Shown: in pieces, positions 1-12,001 of the stretch
Numbering within the stretch: the first letter of the stretch is position 1
Layout: every line of letters starts with the position of its first letter
NCBI GenBank assembly: GCA_012064385.1
Contig: QRDG01000408.1
Location: forward strand, 558,001 to 622,000
DNA length: 64,000 nucleotides
Direction of reading: 5' to 3'
Source of the DNA: Puccinellia tenuiflora
Lineage: Eukaryota > Streptophyta > Magnoliopsida > Poales > Poaceae
The notes under the pieces: generated by a model
Seen by the model: only the letters and a program-made list of their open reading frames with translations
The model's database searches: none
What the model was told of the DNA's origin: nothing
Made by a program: the position numbers and the translations under genes

Positions 1-859
1 CAAAAACGCAAGAAGATATTCATGAAATCCGTTTTTGATGAACTAGAGCTTGGTATGGAGATGAACACAAGCTCTAAATTCTCACATGGATAAAATCCAA
101 ATAAGAACCAATAAAGATGATTGCATGGATGCAAAGGTTTGTGCTCTCTACGACGATACGATCACGATATTCGGTCGAGAGCCCCTCTTGATAGTACGGT
201 TATCTATCCTATAATCTGGTCTCTCGCTAAACAACATGAGACCGGTAAAATAGAAACCCTATCAAGATCATACCTTTGCCTTACGCATTAATCCACTTGA
301 GGTCGATGAAGACGATCTTCATCTCCTCAAGACGCACCACCTTCCTCGATTGCGCTTCGGTGAAGATTCACATGTTGCTCCCCCATACACAAGATGGGAG
401 AGCACCACATAGGCAAATCTTTACATGGCCTTTATCTTCAAATGGATGGCACGCTCCAAGCATATGACATCTTCTTGTTGATCATCTTGAACTTGCACCA
501 CACCACTTGACACCGTCCTTCATGAGCTACACGAGATCTTCCTTTTGATGCAAGCTCATGACAAGACACCTAACCCAACATAGAGATACAAAGCACATAG
601 ATCATGGGTTAGTTCACAAGGCTTACCATACCATGAGATCACATGATCCGTCATGGTACATTACTAGCCTTGTGTGTTGATCAACTTGCACATAGCCTTG
701 ATCAACATATAATCTTCTTCTTCCCTTAGCCTTGATTCCAACAAATGGAGATCAAGCAAAGCATATGGCCACACCTACAAGTAGCTCAATACAAATATTA
801 GTCCATAGAGATTGTCATTAATTACCAAAACCATGCATGGGAGCAACCATGCACTTTCA
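1..859 (-). mobile_element. 3' LTR (partial) of Sirevirus-like Copia element D
   Basis: The segment matches 8812-9684 nearly base for base, so it is the left LTR of a minus-strand element whose right LTR lies at 7160-9684. Its right edge reads GCACTTTCA, the complement of an LTR start TGAAAGTGC, and is followed by a polypurine tract (minus strand AAAATGGGGGAGA, about 860-875). Only the first third of the LTR, in element orientation, is inside the window. By eye there are about 15 substitutions and a 12-bp gap (near 620) against the other LTR, which suggests a fairly recent insertion. Confidence 0.85.
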
Positions 860-3800
860 ATCTCCCCCATTTTGGTAATTGATGACAATCCCTTTTTAAG
901 AGGGTTTATATAACGAATAGAGCATCCTTGCAAGACAAATGAGCAAGGATGCAAGCGCATGCTTGGCAAATGCAACAAAAGCATAAAACCCAAATTCCCT
1001 TAAACCCTCTAAACTTCTCCCCCATTGGCATCGATTGCCGAAATGGGAAGAAAAATTTAGAGAGCCAATATAATATGAGTTCCTCCATAAAGGTGATGAT
1101 AATCCCTTTTAATGAAAAATTAGAGGGAATCAAACTATATTGAGGATCAAAGGATTGCAAAGAAATGAGTACATTTTAAACATCTCCACAAAGGAGAAAA
1201 GCAATCAAAAGATCCAAAGCGAGAGTTCTAAATAAAACCGGATAAGCTCCCCAATGTTCATGCACTATTGAGGAGTGCACAAATATGGCATCCTCGCTCC
1301 CCCAAAATCATCTATAACACGCAACAAGTGCAAAAGTGTATAATGCAAAAGCAAATTATAGCTCTTGCACCAAAGATGTGGTTGAGCCATAAGGAGATAC
1401 CAATTTTCAACGATTCAACATAAGATTGGTCCAACCGAGACAAAGGAAGATCTTAACGGTATGTTCACAAGCTTAGGTTATACCAATTGGAAACTAAAAC
1501 CAATTGAAAATGCCTAAAGCTAGTTAGATTATTTGGTCAAATGAAAAGCAACATGCTCACCATGGTAAGCATGAGGTAAAAGATCCTCAACAAATACATG
1601 AGTGTGCAAAGATACCAATAAACAATGAGACAAGCACTCATGAGACAAATTTGGAGCCACCAAAGAATTATAGATGAAAAACACGGTAGCTCAAAAGAAC
1701 TAGGATACCAACTAAAAGATGACCTCTTTCATATGTATAGATTTCTTATTAGACAACCATTGAAGATATACATCCGCAAAAGAAACATACACATACGAAA
1801 TGGTTCGGGAAAAAGAGAACAAGGTATCCAAAAGGAAGTCATAAATATACAAACGACATTGTTGCTTAAAAGCATAGCACATAGCTCAAATTTATCTCAT
1901 CGTATATGAATGAACTTCAAATATATCAAATGCATCACACATATCACTAAGGGTACAAGAGATAGTGGAGATGCTTTGAGTTAGGCAACAAGTATCACAA
2001 GGAAATAATATCAATTGAAGAAAAGGTTTTTGCAAATTCAACACACATATCACAAAGATATATTAAGTGAAGAAAAAGGCCAAAACCACAACAATTGCAT
2101 ATAAGAGATTTCATGCCAAGAGGCAACCTACACAAGGTTGGAAACTAGAAAGGTATGCATGAGATGGATACTTGTTACCGAGATGCATTGACGATGAATA
2201 TGATGAGAGTTGGTTTGTCATCAAAGCTTGACTACAACAATCACACGGTGAGAACACCTTCCGTATGAACGAGGCAAGCATCCAATGCATCTCCATTGTA
2301 CCTAAAACAAAATTAGAGTACAAAATGGTTCCCAAACTCATTGGGTCCCATAGTAGTTAGATAAACTATAATATATAGGAAACACTCCACATAAATATGT
2401 GCATATAGATATGAAATTGAATTTCATGCACATCTTAGCCGATTTAGGATTCGGTGGAGTATCCCCTATATATTGGATCAAGAAAGGCTAGCATGCCATA
2501 TAAAATATATATTAGTAAATATGCATACATAGACTTACAAGAACCAACCAAGATACAATTCGGACAAAAAACACCAAGTCAACCAAGAAGAGAGCACGCC
2601 AAGGTGTGACACAAAAAGGTTGTCCAAATTATATCAAACTCCAAATCAACACATGATTGAGGAAAAATCAAACCAACATATGATTGATTCCAAAACACAT
2701 CAACACATGAAGTGTGATATCAAAAGGAATCAAATCAACACAACAAATGATCGATAAGACACCAATTAAAAGTAAGATACCAATTAAAAACAAAAAATAC
2801 CAACTAGGAGAAAAGATACCAAGAAGAGGATAAAGCTTGACTGAAATCAAGTAAAGTAAGATAAAGCAAAAAGGTATCAAGACTCCCACAATAATTATCA
2901 ATTGGAACAAATATCTATGGAGGAGATATTAAATTCCAATTAATACCAATTGAAGGTGCCAACACAAGATAAAGAATCAAATGCCAATTGAAAGGATCAA
3001 AAATTGATAGATAGGTTAGTGTTCTAAATAAAAAGGAATGCTCCCCCAATATTCATGCATTATCTTTGATATTTGCATTTAAATACAAAATGCATGCACA
3101 AGGGATCATTACTCTCCATATTTTATTTACAACACTAAACACTACCAATTGAAAAATATGATCCATTCAAAAGGCAAGGAAGCCAATAGATAAAGCAAAT
3201 CAACGCAAGAGCCAATGTGAAGATGGTCTACAAAATCCACCACAATTACTAGTATCACTTGTCATGGACAAGGAGTATATAGAGATATTTCTCGGTGGTA
3301 TAAAGGAATGATGTTCAAGACCAACTTCACAACAACAAGCAATATGGCAAGAGATAAGAAATAAAACGTAAGAAATGAGAAATATGGCGTTTTATTTCGA
3401 AAAAAGGTTTGTTGGTAGTTTCAACTATTCGAACCAACCGGCCAAGCCATGGTTAAAATAAGATGAAACAAATGGTTTCTCACATAATATATAAAAATGC
3501 ATATTAGAGAAAAACCACACCAAGCAAACTCACACAAACAAGAACCAAAGGGTAACCACAAAGGAAAATTGGAACTTATTTGAGCAAACATGCCACATAG
3601 GAAATAGATAATGTACAATATCAAATCTAAGTGGCAAACCTCAAATGTTCACATTTTTTTGGGATTGTAATATGCACATAGCTTGTTACTCTCCCATAAT
3701 GTGATGATTCATTTTATTTTTAAACAAGAGGCAAATAAAACCAACTAGAGAAATTAATGGACATTGTAGAATTTGAATTTCTCATGAATATGACATACCA

Positions 3801-4264
3801 CATAGTAGCTAGATAATATTGAAATATCAATACTAGGTGGTGTGCCTCATGTACACACATTTTTAGGTTTGTGAAGTGCACAAAGCACATCACTCCCCCA
3901 AAATGGGATAGTCCATTAATATCTCAAAAGAGCCAAATTAAATCCACACAGGATTCAATAAAGCTCAACACACAAATTACACATACATGATATACAACTA
4001 TCATACACAACCTTGAATAACAAGACAAGTAGGAAAGTAGCATATCACATACAAACACATGCTAGGAACAAACTAACACATGCAAGGGAGCAAGCAACTT
4101 TCAATGTATATATGAATTAAATACAAGTTACAGCAAGGAGGAGCATTGGATATGAGATAGATATGTGATAATCCAATTGACTTGGCTTGAGAAATAAAAC
4201 CATGAAGACCCTTAATTCTTCACAAATAGCCAAGTCGCCAATGTCCTCCACTATCACCTATTGA
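860..4264 (-). mobile_element. Non-coding internal region of element D
   Basis: These 3.4 kb lie between the gag stop and the 3' LTR, where protease, integrase, reverse transcriptase and RNase H would be expected. No pol motif is visible on either strand. The sequence is A-rich on the plus strand, with many short scattered variants of ACCAATTGAAA and GATACCAATT and short runs of near repeats around 2760-2900. I read it as replacement filler of a non-autonomous, gag-only element; decayed pol is less likely because the gag beside it is still mostly open. Confidence 0.6.
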
Positions 4265-7105
4265 TCAAGTTGAAGCTTGTTGGTCCCCAACCAAGTTGGG
4301 TCCTAAGAGGTTAGTAACAATAGGCTTGGGAACCCAAATGGTGCTTTTCTTGACACCACTTTGAGCTCCCACATACTTGGCAAACACATTGCCAACTCTA
4401 TCCTTCCTAAGAGAATATTCATCATCAATTATGATAGGAGAGGAAGAGGTACCGTTAGTGCATGAAGAAGCAAAATGACCTTTGCCACGGCAAAGGTAGC
4501 AACACCGACTCTTCTTCTTCTTAATAGGCTCTTCAACTTGAGGAGCAATAGCTTGAGTCTTCTTAGGAGGTGGCCTTTGTTCAACTCGTGGTTGAGCATG
4601 AGATGGACCAAGAGGCCGCTTCCCTAGTTGCTTCTCACTAAGAGGCTTCTTCTTCTTCATTGGGCAATCCCGAACGTGGTGCCCTTCTAGCTTGCACTTG
4701 AAGTAAGTGATCTTGGCCGGATTCTTGACTTGAACTTGGCCCTTCTTCTTGTTGGACTTGGACTTGTTGTAGGAGTTGAATCCAAGTCCACTCTTGTCAT
4801 TTGGGGATTGTTGCACACTCAACATGTTGTCAAGTGCACTCTTCCCCTCATGACGCTTTTCCAAGCCTTTCTTCAAAGAAGTGGCTTGGGCCTTGAGCTT
4901 GCCTCTCTTCTCTACATGGTTAGTGACAACACAAGTACTAGAGGAGGTAGATGCATCATTGTTAGAGAAACAAGGCAAAGCAAGTAATTCATCACATGAT
5001 GTACCAACATTCTTAGTGGATGAACTACTAGGACTAGCACATGGCAATATAGCATTGTTAATTAAAGTTGTGCTAATATCCACATGAGGCTCGCTTGATG
5101 TTACCTTTGTAGTGATGGCCTCATGAGCTAACTTAAGGCAAGCATAGGATGCTAGAAGTTCATCATTAGAGCTAGATAGCTTTTCATGATTTTGTTCCAA
5201 CTTCCCATAGGATGCTAGAAGATTATCATTAGAGCTAGATAGCTTTTCATGACTTGCTTCCAACTTGTCATACTTGCTAGTTAGCAACTTAAGTTGAGCC
5301 CTTAGCTCAACATTCTCCTTCATAATAGATGCTTCACAAGAAGTGGAGTTAGAAGCACAAGCATCATTAACTTTAGGAATAGAAGAAGATAACTTGGCAA
5401 GCTCATCATTTAATCTAGCATTTTCATTTTTCGTGACTTTATATTTAGCATGAGCATGGTCATGTTCTTTAATGATTTTAGCAATTATATCATTATGAGA
5501 CTCCTCGATAGATTCTAGTTTCTCCTCTAGAGAAGCACGAGTCTCTTGCTCTTCCTCAAGAGCATCTTCTAACGATGCTTTCTCCATAGCATCATCTCTT
5601 TCAATCTTACCCTTTTCTTCAAGGCTTGCTTCCAAAGCCTCAATAGTTTCCCCGCGCTCAATTAGCGTTTCCATAATTTCAAAGAGGATAGCTTGAGCAT
5701 TTTTATTTTTAGGGAGGGCTTTAAGAATCATAAGACCTTTATTTTGAAGAAGGGCATTAAATTTTTCCATATCATCTTCTTCATCATTATTATCATTATA
5801 ATTATTATCATCATCACTAGAAGAAGATTTAGCCATAAGGCAATGAGTGATGGATGAAGAAGAATAATTAATTTTTGAACTACTCAAGTTTAAATCTTGT
5901 TCCACAATTAATTGGGTTTCCTCTACATTAATATTCATGCAAGAGTTAGAGGGAACACAAGCATTTTTATTATTGGAACAAGATAAAGCAAGCATATAAT
6001 CATTAGATTTATCTAATGTTGGGGTTATGCCGAACAGGTGCCCTCACAGAGAGGACTAAAAGCCAGCAGACCAGGGTGGCCCAAAGTGGTGGTAAGCCGA
6101 ATCCGGCTTACCGGGCGGCCCAGTATGCTGAAGCGCAGGAGGCCCATCCGGCTAAGGGAAGACTCTAGAAGCCGGCCTGCATTGCGGAAGACTTAGCCCA
6201 CAAGGCAAGGCCCAAGCCGGATTAGAGTAGGACTCTGTTCTTAGTCGGTTAGGTTTCCTCCTGTAAGCCCAGGGTCTGGACGCCTTTATAAGCCGGCCCC
6301 TGGGACGCCTTAGGGCACATACGCTCTCAATCCCAATCCACTGTAACTCGGCGATATTGCCTTATAGTGAATTATAGCAGCACGTAGGATCTCACCACCG
6401 ACGTGAGATCCGAAGCTAGGTAAACTCGTCTCTATGTCGCCGGATCACCCCACGTCTCTAAAACCCCTCTCTCTACCTAGCTCGATGGCACCCCTGCCGC
6501 GGCTAGATTCGACAATACCACGACATCTAAGCAATTTTGGGATGATATGCAAGGACTATCAACACTAGCATGTATCACATTTATAGTGCTATGTGTGTTT
6601 TGGTCCAAAGATGAGGCATTGCAACAAGATAGAGATAAAAGATCATCAAAGAAGAGCTCACTATCAATATTGCAAAACATATCACTACTCACCATCACAT
6701 TGGATTGTGGCTTACCACATTTTGGTGAAGTAGACGAAGACGAGAGCTCGTCACGATCGTAGGTGGAGGGAGAACAATCATCCTCAATAGAGTTGGACAC
6801 TCCATATTTATCTTGAAGCTTGGTCCATAGCTCATGAGCATCCCGGAGAGGCATGATTGACTCGAAAACTATAACACTCACAAATTTGCAAAACTCATTA
6901 GTGGCCAGAGCATCTAGATATAAGTTTTCTCATCCTCTAAAGTCATACTTTTGTAATCCTTTGGAGGAGAAAAACCTATATCTAAGATACGCTCAATATT
7001 GGGGTGCAAGACCCGTAAGTGATTAAGCATATGAGTTTTCCAAACATTAAAATTTGTGCCATTAAATCTAAACAAGGAATTGTGCACTAAATCCCTAGAC
7101 GACAT
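4265..7105 (-). pseudogene. Sirevirus gag of element D, interrupted
   Basis: Gag forms the particle that packages retrotransposon RNA in the cytoplasm. The start ATG at 7103-7105 lies 40 bp after the primer site, and residues 1-63 (motif FRFNGTNFNVWK) look like the N-terminal part of a Copia gag. A stop at 6914 breaks the frame; it resumes at 6881 (LWTKLQDKYGVSN), is split by a solo LTR at 6017-6525, then runs open from 5995 to 4265. That last part is rich in long coiled-coil repeats (KLEASHEKLSSSNDNLLASY type) and has two zinc knuckles: the second (CYLCRGKGHFASSC) is intact, the first has Tyr in place of its first Cys. It ends with WVPKPIVTN, a junction typical of Sirevirus gag. No pol follows. 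Confidence 0.85.
6017..6525 (+). mobile_element. Solo LTR inserted in gag of D
   Basis: The 509-bp segment starts TGTTGGGGTTATGCC, ends CCACGACA and is flanked by perfect 5-bp repeats TCTAA (6012-6016 and 6526-6530). The gag reading frame continues on both sides. The interior has no ORF but has a TATA-like TTTATAAG near 6294, which suggests plus orientation. TG...CA ends, a 5-bp duplication and the absence of an internal region fit a solo LTR left by recombination. The family is not recognised; superfamily (Gypsy or Copia) cannot be decided. Confidence 0.85.
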
Positions 7106-7144
7106 CTTTACTCTCTAGGCGGTAAAGCCAAACAAGAGAGACGA

Positions 7145-7157
7145 GGCTCTGATACCA
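7145..7157 (-). other. Primer-binding site of element D (initiator tRNA-Met)
   Basis: The minus strand reads TGGTATCAGAGCC, the standard complement of the 3' end of initiator tRNA-Met used by plant Copia elements. It lies 2 bp from the LTR end at 7160, which fixes the orientation of D. Confidence 0.9.
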
Positions 7158-7159
7158 AT

Positions 7160-9684
7160 TGAAAGAACAAACGATGTCCGGGATGTCGCCTAGAGGGGGG
7201 GGGGTGAATAGGCGATTAACACTTTTTCTAATTAGGGGCTTGATAATTGCGGAATAAAACTATGTGTTTAAATTAACAAGCCAACAATCTAATTACTAGG
7301 CTCACCTAAATGCACCAACAACTTATGCTAAGCAATTTAGGCAACAAGGTGATAGCTAGATATGAACATCAAGCACGAAGGCTATCACAATGTAAATTAC
7401 ATAAGTAAAAGCTCGGGTATAGAAATAACCGAGGCACGCGGAGACGAGGATGTATTCCCGAGTTCCTCCTTGTTAAGGGAGTACGTCTCGTTGGAGGGGT
7501 GTGAGCTCGCCACAAGAGGCCTACTCAAGATGCCACAAAGGCCTCACCCTATTCTCAGATGAACCACACCCAAGGGTTTGGTTCACCTTCCACTATCGGA
7601 ATCCTTCGAGGTGGAATCCGGAGCCTTTACAACGTTCTTGGGGCACACACCCACAACTCAATTGGGGGCTCTCAAATTCGTGCCGAAGCTTCACAACTCG
7701 AAGTCTTCACGGCACCTCCAACCGTCTAGGGTACACAATGCACCCAAAAGGCACAAAGCTCTTGGGAACACAATGCACCCAAGAGTAACAAGCTTCTCAA
7801 CATCGATCTTCATGTATCACCGTAGGGAGAGCAACCCGATGCAACAAATGCAAAAGGCAAGAACACACTAAGTGGTCAAATCCTTCACTCTCAAATTCCA
7901 ACCAAGCAACAAATGCTTTGGGGGGAATAAGAGAGGAAGAACAAAGGGGATGAACACAAAGCAACCCCAAAATCTAGATCCACAAGATTCCCTCACTTAG
8001 AGGAGATTTTGATTGGTGGAATGGTAGATCTAGATCTCCTCTCTTAAATCCCTAAATTTAGGCAAGAATCATTGGAGGGATTGAGAGGAATCAAGCTCAC
8101 AAGATTAGCAATAATGGAGGAGAGAGGAAAGCAAGTGAGCAAGACCAGCAACCAGGTTTTGGGGAAGAAGGAGGCTTTTTATAGCCTCCTCCAAAAACTA
8201 GCCATTGGAAAAACGTGGGGCCGGATATTCCGGGTTTAAGGGCCGGAACTTCTGGCCGGGGGCCGGATATTTCGGGGCTTACACCGGAACTTCCGGCGCC
8301 CCGGAAATTTTCGGAGCAAACCTCCGGTGCAAAGTTCCGAACCCCCACCCGAGACGAAAGCGCAAAGTACTTAGCCAAATTTTCCTTTGGCCGGATATTC
8401 CGGACCAAGGACCGGAATTTCCGGACCCCCGGAAATTTCCGAGGAAACTTCCGGAGCAAATTTCCGGAACCCCTCCAGAGAGAAACGCGAAAAAGACTTA
8501 GCCAAAAACCTCGGAAGGAAAAATAGGGCCAGATATTCCGGGGTACAGGCCGGAACTTCCGGGGGCCGGAATTTCCGGCCTCCGGGCCGGAACTTCCGCC
8601 CCATAGAAAAACAGCAGAAATTGCAATACGAAAACGGACATAACTTTCGCATCCGGACTCCATTTTTGATGATCTTGGGCTCGTTGGACTCGCAACAGAA
8701 AACTCTACAAGATCATGCAGAGAAACATCATTGTCCATCATGTGAGGAGGAGGTCACAAGGAGAGAGTTTGACCTCTCTAAAAGGGCACGCCGGGAAAAC
8801 CTCTAACACCAAAAACGCAAGAAGATATTCATGAAATCCGTTTTTGATGAACTAGAGCTTGGTGTGGAGATGAACACAAGCTCTAAATTCTCACATGGAT
8901 AAAAGCCAAATAAGAACCAATAAAGATGATTGCATGGATGCAAAGGTTTGTGCTCTCTACGACGATACGATCACGATATTCGGTCGAGAGCCCCTCTTGA
9001 TAGTACGGTTATCTGTCCTATAATCCGGTCTCTCGCTAAACAACATGAGACCGGTAAAATAGAAACCCTATCAAGATCATACCTTTGCCTTGCGCATTAA
9101 TCCACTTGAGGTCGATGAAGACAATCTTCATCTCCTCAAGACGCACCACCTTTCTCGATTGCGCTTCGGTGAAGATTCACAAGTTGCTCCCCCATACACA
9201 AGATGGGAGAAGCACCACATAGGCAAATCTTCACATGGCCTTTATCTTCAAATGGATGGCACGCTCCAAGCATATGACATCTTCTTGTTGATCATCTTGA
9301 ACTTGCACCACACCACTTGAAACCGTCCTTCATGAGCTACACGAGATCTTCCTTTTGATGCAAGCTCATGACAAGACACCTAACCCAACATAGAGATACA
9401 AAGCACATAGATCATGGGTTAGTTCACAAGGCTATATTGACGAGTGCTTACCATACCATGACATCACATGATCCCTCATGGTACATTACTAGCCTTGTGT
9501 GTTGATAAACTTGCACATAGCCTTGATCAACATATAATCTTCTTCTTCCCTTAGCCTTGATTCCAACAAATGGAGATCAAGCAAAGCATATGGACACACC
9601 TACAAGTAGCTCAATACAAATATTAGTCCATAGAGATTGTCATTAATTACCAAAACCATGCATGGGAGCAACAATGCACTTTCA
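7160..9684 (-). mobile_element. 5' LTR of Sirevirus-like element D
   Basis: A complete LTR of about 2.5 kb. On the plus strand it opens TGAAAGAAC and closes GCACTTTCA, so in element orientation it starts TGAAAGTGC and ends GTTCTTTCA. It has a G-run at 7195-7206, a feature shared with the LTR of element B (C-run near 33243), and block homology to B's LTR around 7500-7600 versus 32880-33010 in reverse. Its centre, 8218-8600, is a GC-rich field of CCGGA palindromes. Small ORFs inside this field are by-products of the repeats. Confidence 0.85.
8218..8605. repeat. CCGGAA-TTCCGG palindrome field in LTR of D
   Basis: Short inverted pairs such as CCGGATATTCCGG and CCGGAATTTCCGG recur roughly every 20-40 bp over about 390 bp. 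Spacing is irregular and unit sequence varies, so this is not a tandem satellite. Published work on maize Sireviruses reports palindromes in the LTR regulatory region; the pattern here fits that, with a different core sequence from the related fields at 10300-10680, 28370-28960 and 32140-32520. Confidence 0.8.
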
Positions 9685-11694
9685 CCTTCCACTATCGGAA
9701 TCCTTCAAGGCGGAATCCGGAGCCTTTACAACGAGCTTGGGGCACACACCCACAACTCAATTGGGGGCTCCCAAATCTTCCCGAAGCTTCACAACTCGAA
9801 GTCTTCGCGAATCCTCCAACCGTCTAGGGTATACAAGGCACCCAAGAGGCACAAGCTCTTGGGAACACAATGCAACCAAGAGTAACAAGCTTCTCAACGT
9901 CAGTCCCACGTATCACCGTGGGGAGAGCAACCCGATGCAACTAATGCAAAAGGCAAGAACACACCAAGTGGTCAAATCCTTCTCTCCAGAATCTAACCAA
10001 AACAACTAATGCTATGGAGTGATTTAAGAGGATGAACAAAGGAGAAACACTAAGAACTCCAAAATCTAGATCCAGCAAGTTCCCCTCACTTAGAGGAGGA
10101 ATGGATTGGTGGAATGGTAGATCTAGATCTCCTCTCTTGAATCCCTAAATTTGGGCAAGAATCATTGGAGGGATTGAGAAGAATCAAGCTCACAAGGTTT
10201 GCAACAATGGAGGAGAGAGGGAGTAAGTGAGCAGATAGCTCTTGGGGAAGAAGGAGGCTACCCCAAAAACTAGCCGTTACAGCCTGTGCAGGCGGGAGAT
10301 TCTAGTGTAAGTGGGCCGGAGACTCCGGCCCGGGCCAGAGATTTCGGCCAGGCTCCGGGCTTGCTGGGTCATCGGGGCAGACCGGAGAATCCGGTCCAGA
10401 GGGCCGGAGACTCCGGACACACTCCGGGTATGCTCCGGGCCCCTATCCAATACCGCACCACAAAGATGCAAAGGGCAGAGAAAAAGCTTGAGGCCAGAGA
10501 TTCCGGCTCCTTTGGGCCGGAGACTCCGGACTATCTCCGGGGTACCTCCGGACCCCAATACAGTACCGCACCACAAAACGAACACAGGGCGCCGAAAAAC
10601 ACAGGACCAGAGTGTCCGTGTCCTTTGGGCCGGAGACTCCGGTGGTACCAGAGACTCCGGACCATCTCTGGGCTAGATCCAGACAGAAAAACGAGAACAC
10701 CCATAACTTTTGCAAATGAAGTCTCAATCGAATGAATCCAATTTTGTTGGAAAGAGGACGTCAAATGCTACCCTATAAAAAGTAGAAATATTGAACCCAA
10801 GCAAAGGATATTTTTCTAATAAATGGAAGAGTGAACCCTTCCATAGGGACTAACCGACAAAATCTCCAAAACCGAAAACGCAATAGAAGACGCATATGAA
10901 AACCGTTTTCGGTGAGCTTAGCCTTGTCATGACAAGCACGACAAGCACCAAGACCACACCACGATAAGAGCCAAATAAGAACCAATAAAGATGATTGCAA
11001 GGATGCAAGGATGCAAAGGTTTGAGCTCTCCACGAACGATACGATCAAGATACTCGGTCGAGAGCCCCTCTTGATAGTACGGTTAACTATCATATAATTC
11101 AGTCTCTCACTAACATGATGGGACCGGTAAAATAGAAACCCTAGTAAGATTATACCTTTGCCTTGCGCATAATCCACTTGAGGTAGATGATGACGATCTT
11201 CATCTCCTCAAGATGAACCACCTTTATTGATTGCGCTTCGCTTGGTGAAGACTCGCTAATAGCTCCCCCATACACCAATATGGGAGAACCACTTCTTCTA
11301 CATGACTTCACTTGGCCATTATCTTGACGAAGAACACCACGTGACGCCATCCTCCATGAGCTACATAGGATCTCCTTTTCGTTGCATGCTCATGGAGAAA
11401 TACCTAACCCCACATAGAGATACCAAGCACATATATCATGGGTTAGTTCACAAGGCTATATTGACAATTACTTACCATACCATGAGATCAAAAGATCCCT
11501 CATGGTACATCACTAGCCTTGTGTGTTGATCAACTCGCACTTAGCGTTGATCAACATATATTCTTCTTCCCTTAGCGTTGATCAACTCGCAATTGCTATG
11601 GACACAGCTACAAGTATAGCTCAATACAAATATTAGTCCATAGAGACTGTCATTAATTACCAAAACCACACATGGGGGCAAACATGCACGTTCA
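9685..11694 (-). mobile_element. Truncated older LTR of the same Sirevirus family
   Basis: This stretch repeats the order of 7588-9684 (CTTCCACTATCGGAATCC at its left edge, GCACGTTCA at its right edge) with clearly more differences, and lacks the first 420 bp of the LTR. The join at 9684/9685 is the exact outer end of D's LTR. The simplest reading is that D inserted into this older LTR; the missing part would lie left of the window. It has its own palindrome field at 10300-10680 with the core CCGGAGACTCCGG instead of CCGGAATTTCCGG. Confidence 0.75.
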
Positions 11695-11699
11695 CCCTC

Positions 11700-11836
11700 T
11701 TTTTTTGGTTGATTCATGTCGCAAGTTTATGTGACCCTTGATGTAATATTTGCACTTTGGATACTTCAATAAAGCAATAAAAAGCCGCATGCATCAATCG
11801 ATGCAGAGGCTGGGCTGCCCCTTTTCGAAAAAAAAT
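11700..11836 (+). mobile_element. LINE 3' tail fragment
   Basis: The segment has the layout of grass LINE 3' ends: a short AT-rich stretch with AATAAAG and AATAAAAAG, then GATGCAGAGGCTGGGCTGCC, then a terminal A-run at 11828-11836. No upstream coding part remains, as expected for 5' truncation; the left side is cut by the Sirevirus LTR ending at 11694. Confidence 0.55.
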
Positions 11837-12001
11837 GAGCTTGCTTTGTCAAACTATGTAATAAAAATATATGTTGTGTGCATTTGTGTTTTGATTTGCA
11901 CAAAATCGCCGGCTGGCAGGCCGAACTAGGGGCTCGGCTGGGAATCGGTGCCCCTGGGGCGGAAAATAGCACCGACGACCCCCCAAACGGTCCAAAATAG
12001 C

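Noticed and set aside
8218..8605. CRISPR-like or satellite array
   Set aside because: Repeats are short palindromes with variable cores and irregular spacing, in a plant LTR; there are no uniform repeats and spacers.
8097..8806. Long ORFs on both strands (up to 214 codons) in the LTR of D
   Set aside because: They arise from the GC-rich palindrome field, occur in all frames with the same Pro/Gly/Arg bias, and have no domain. The same holds for 10277-10764 and 32093-32527.
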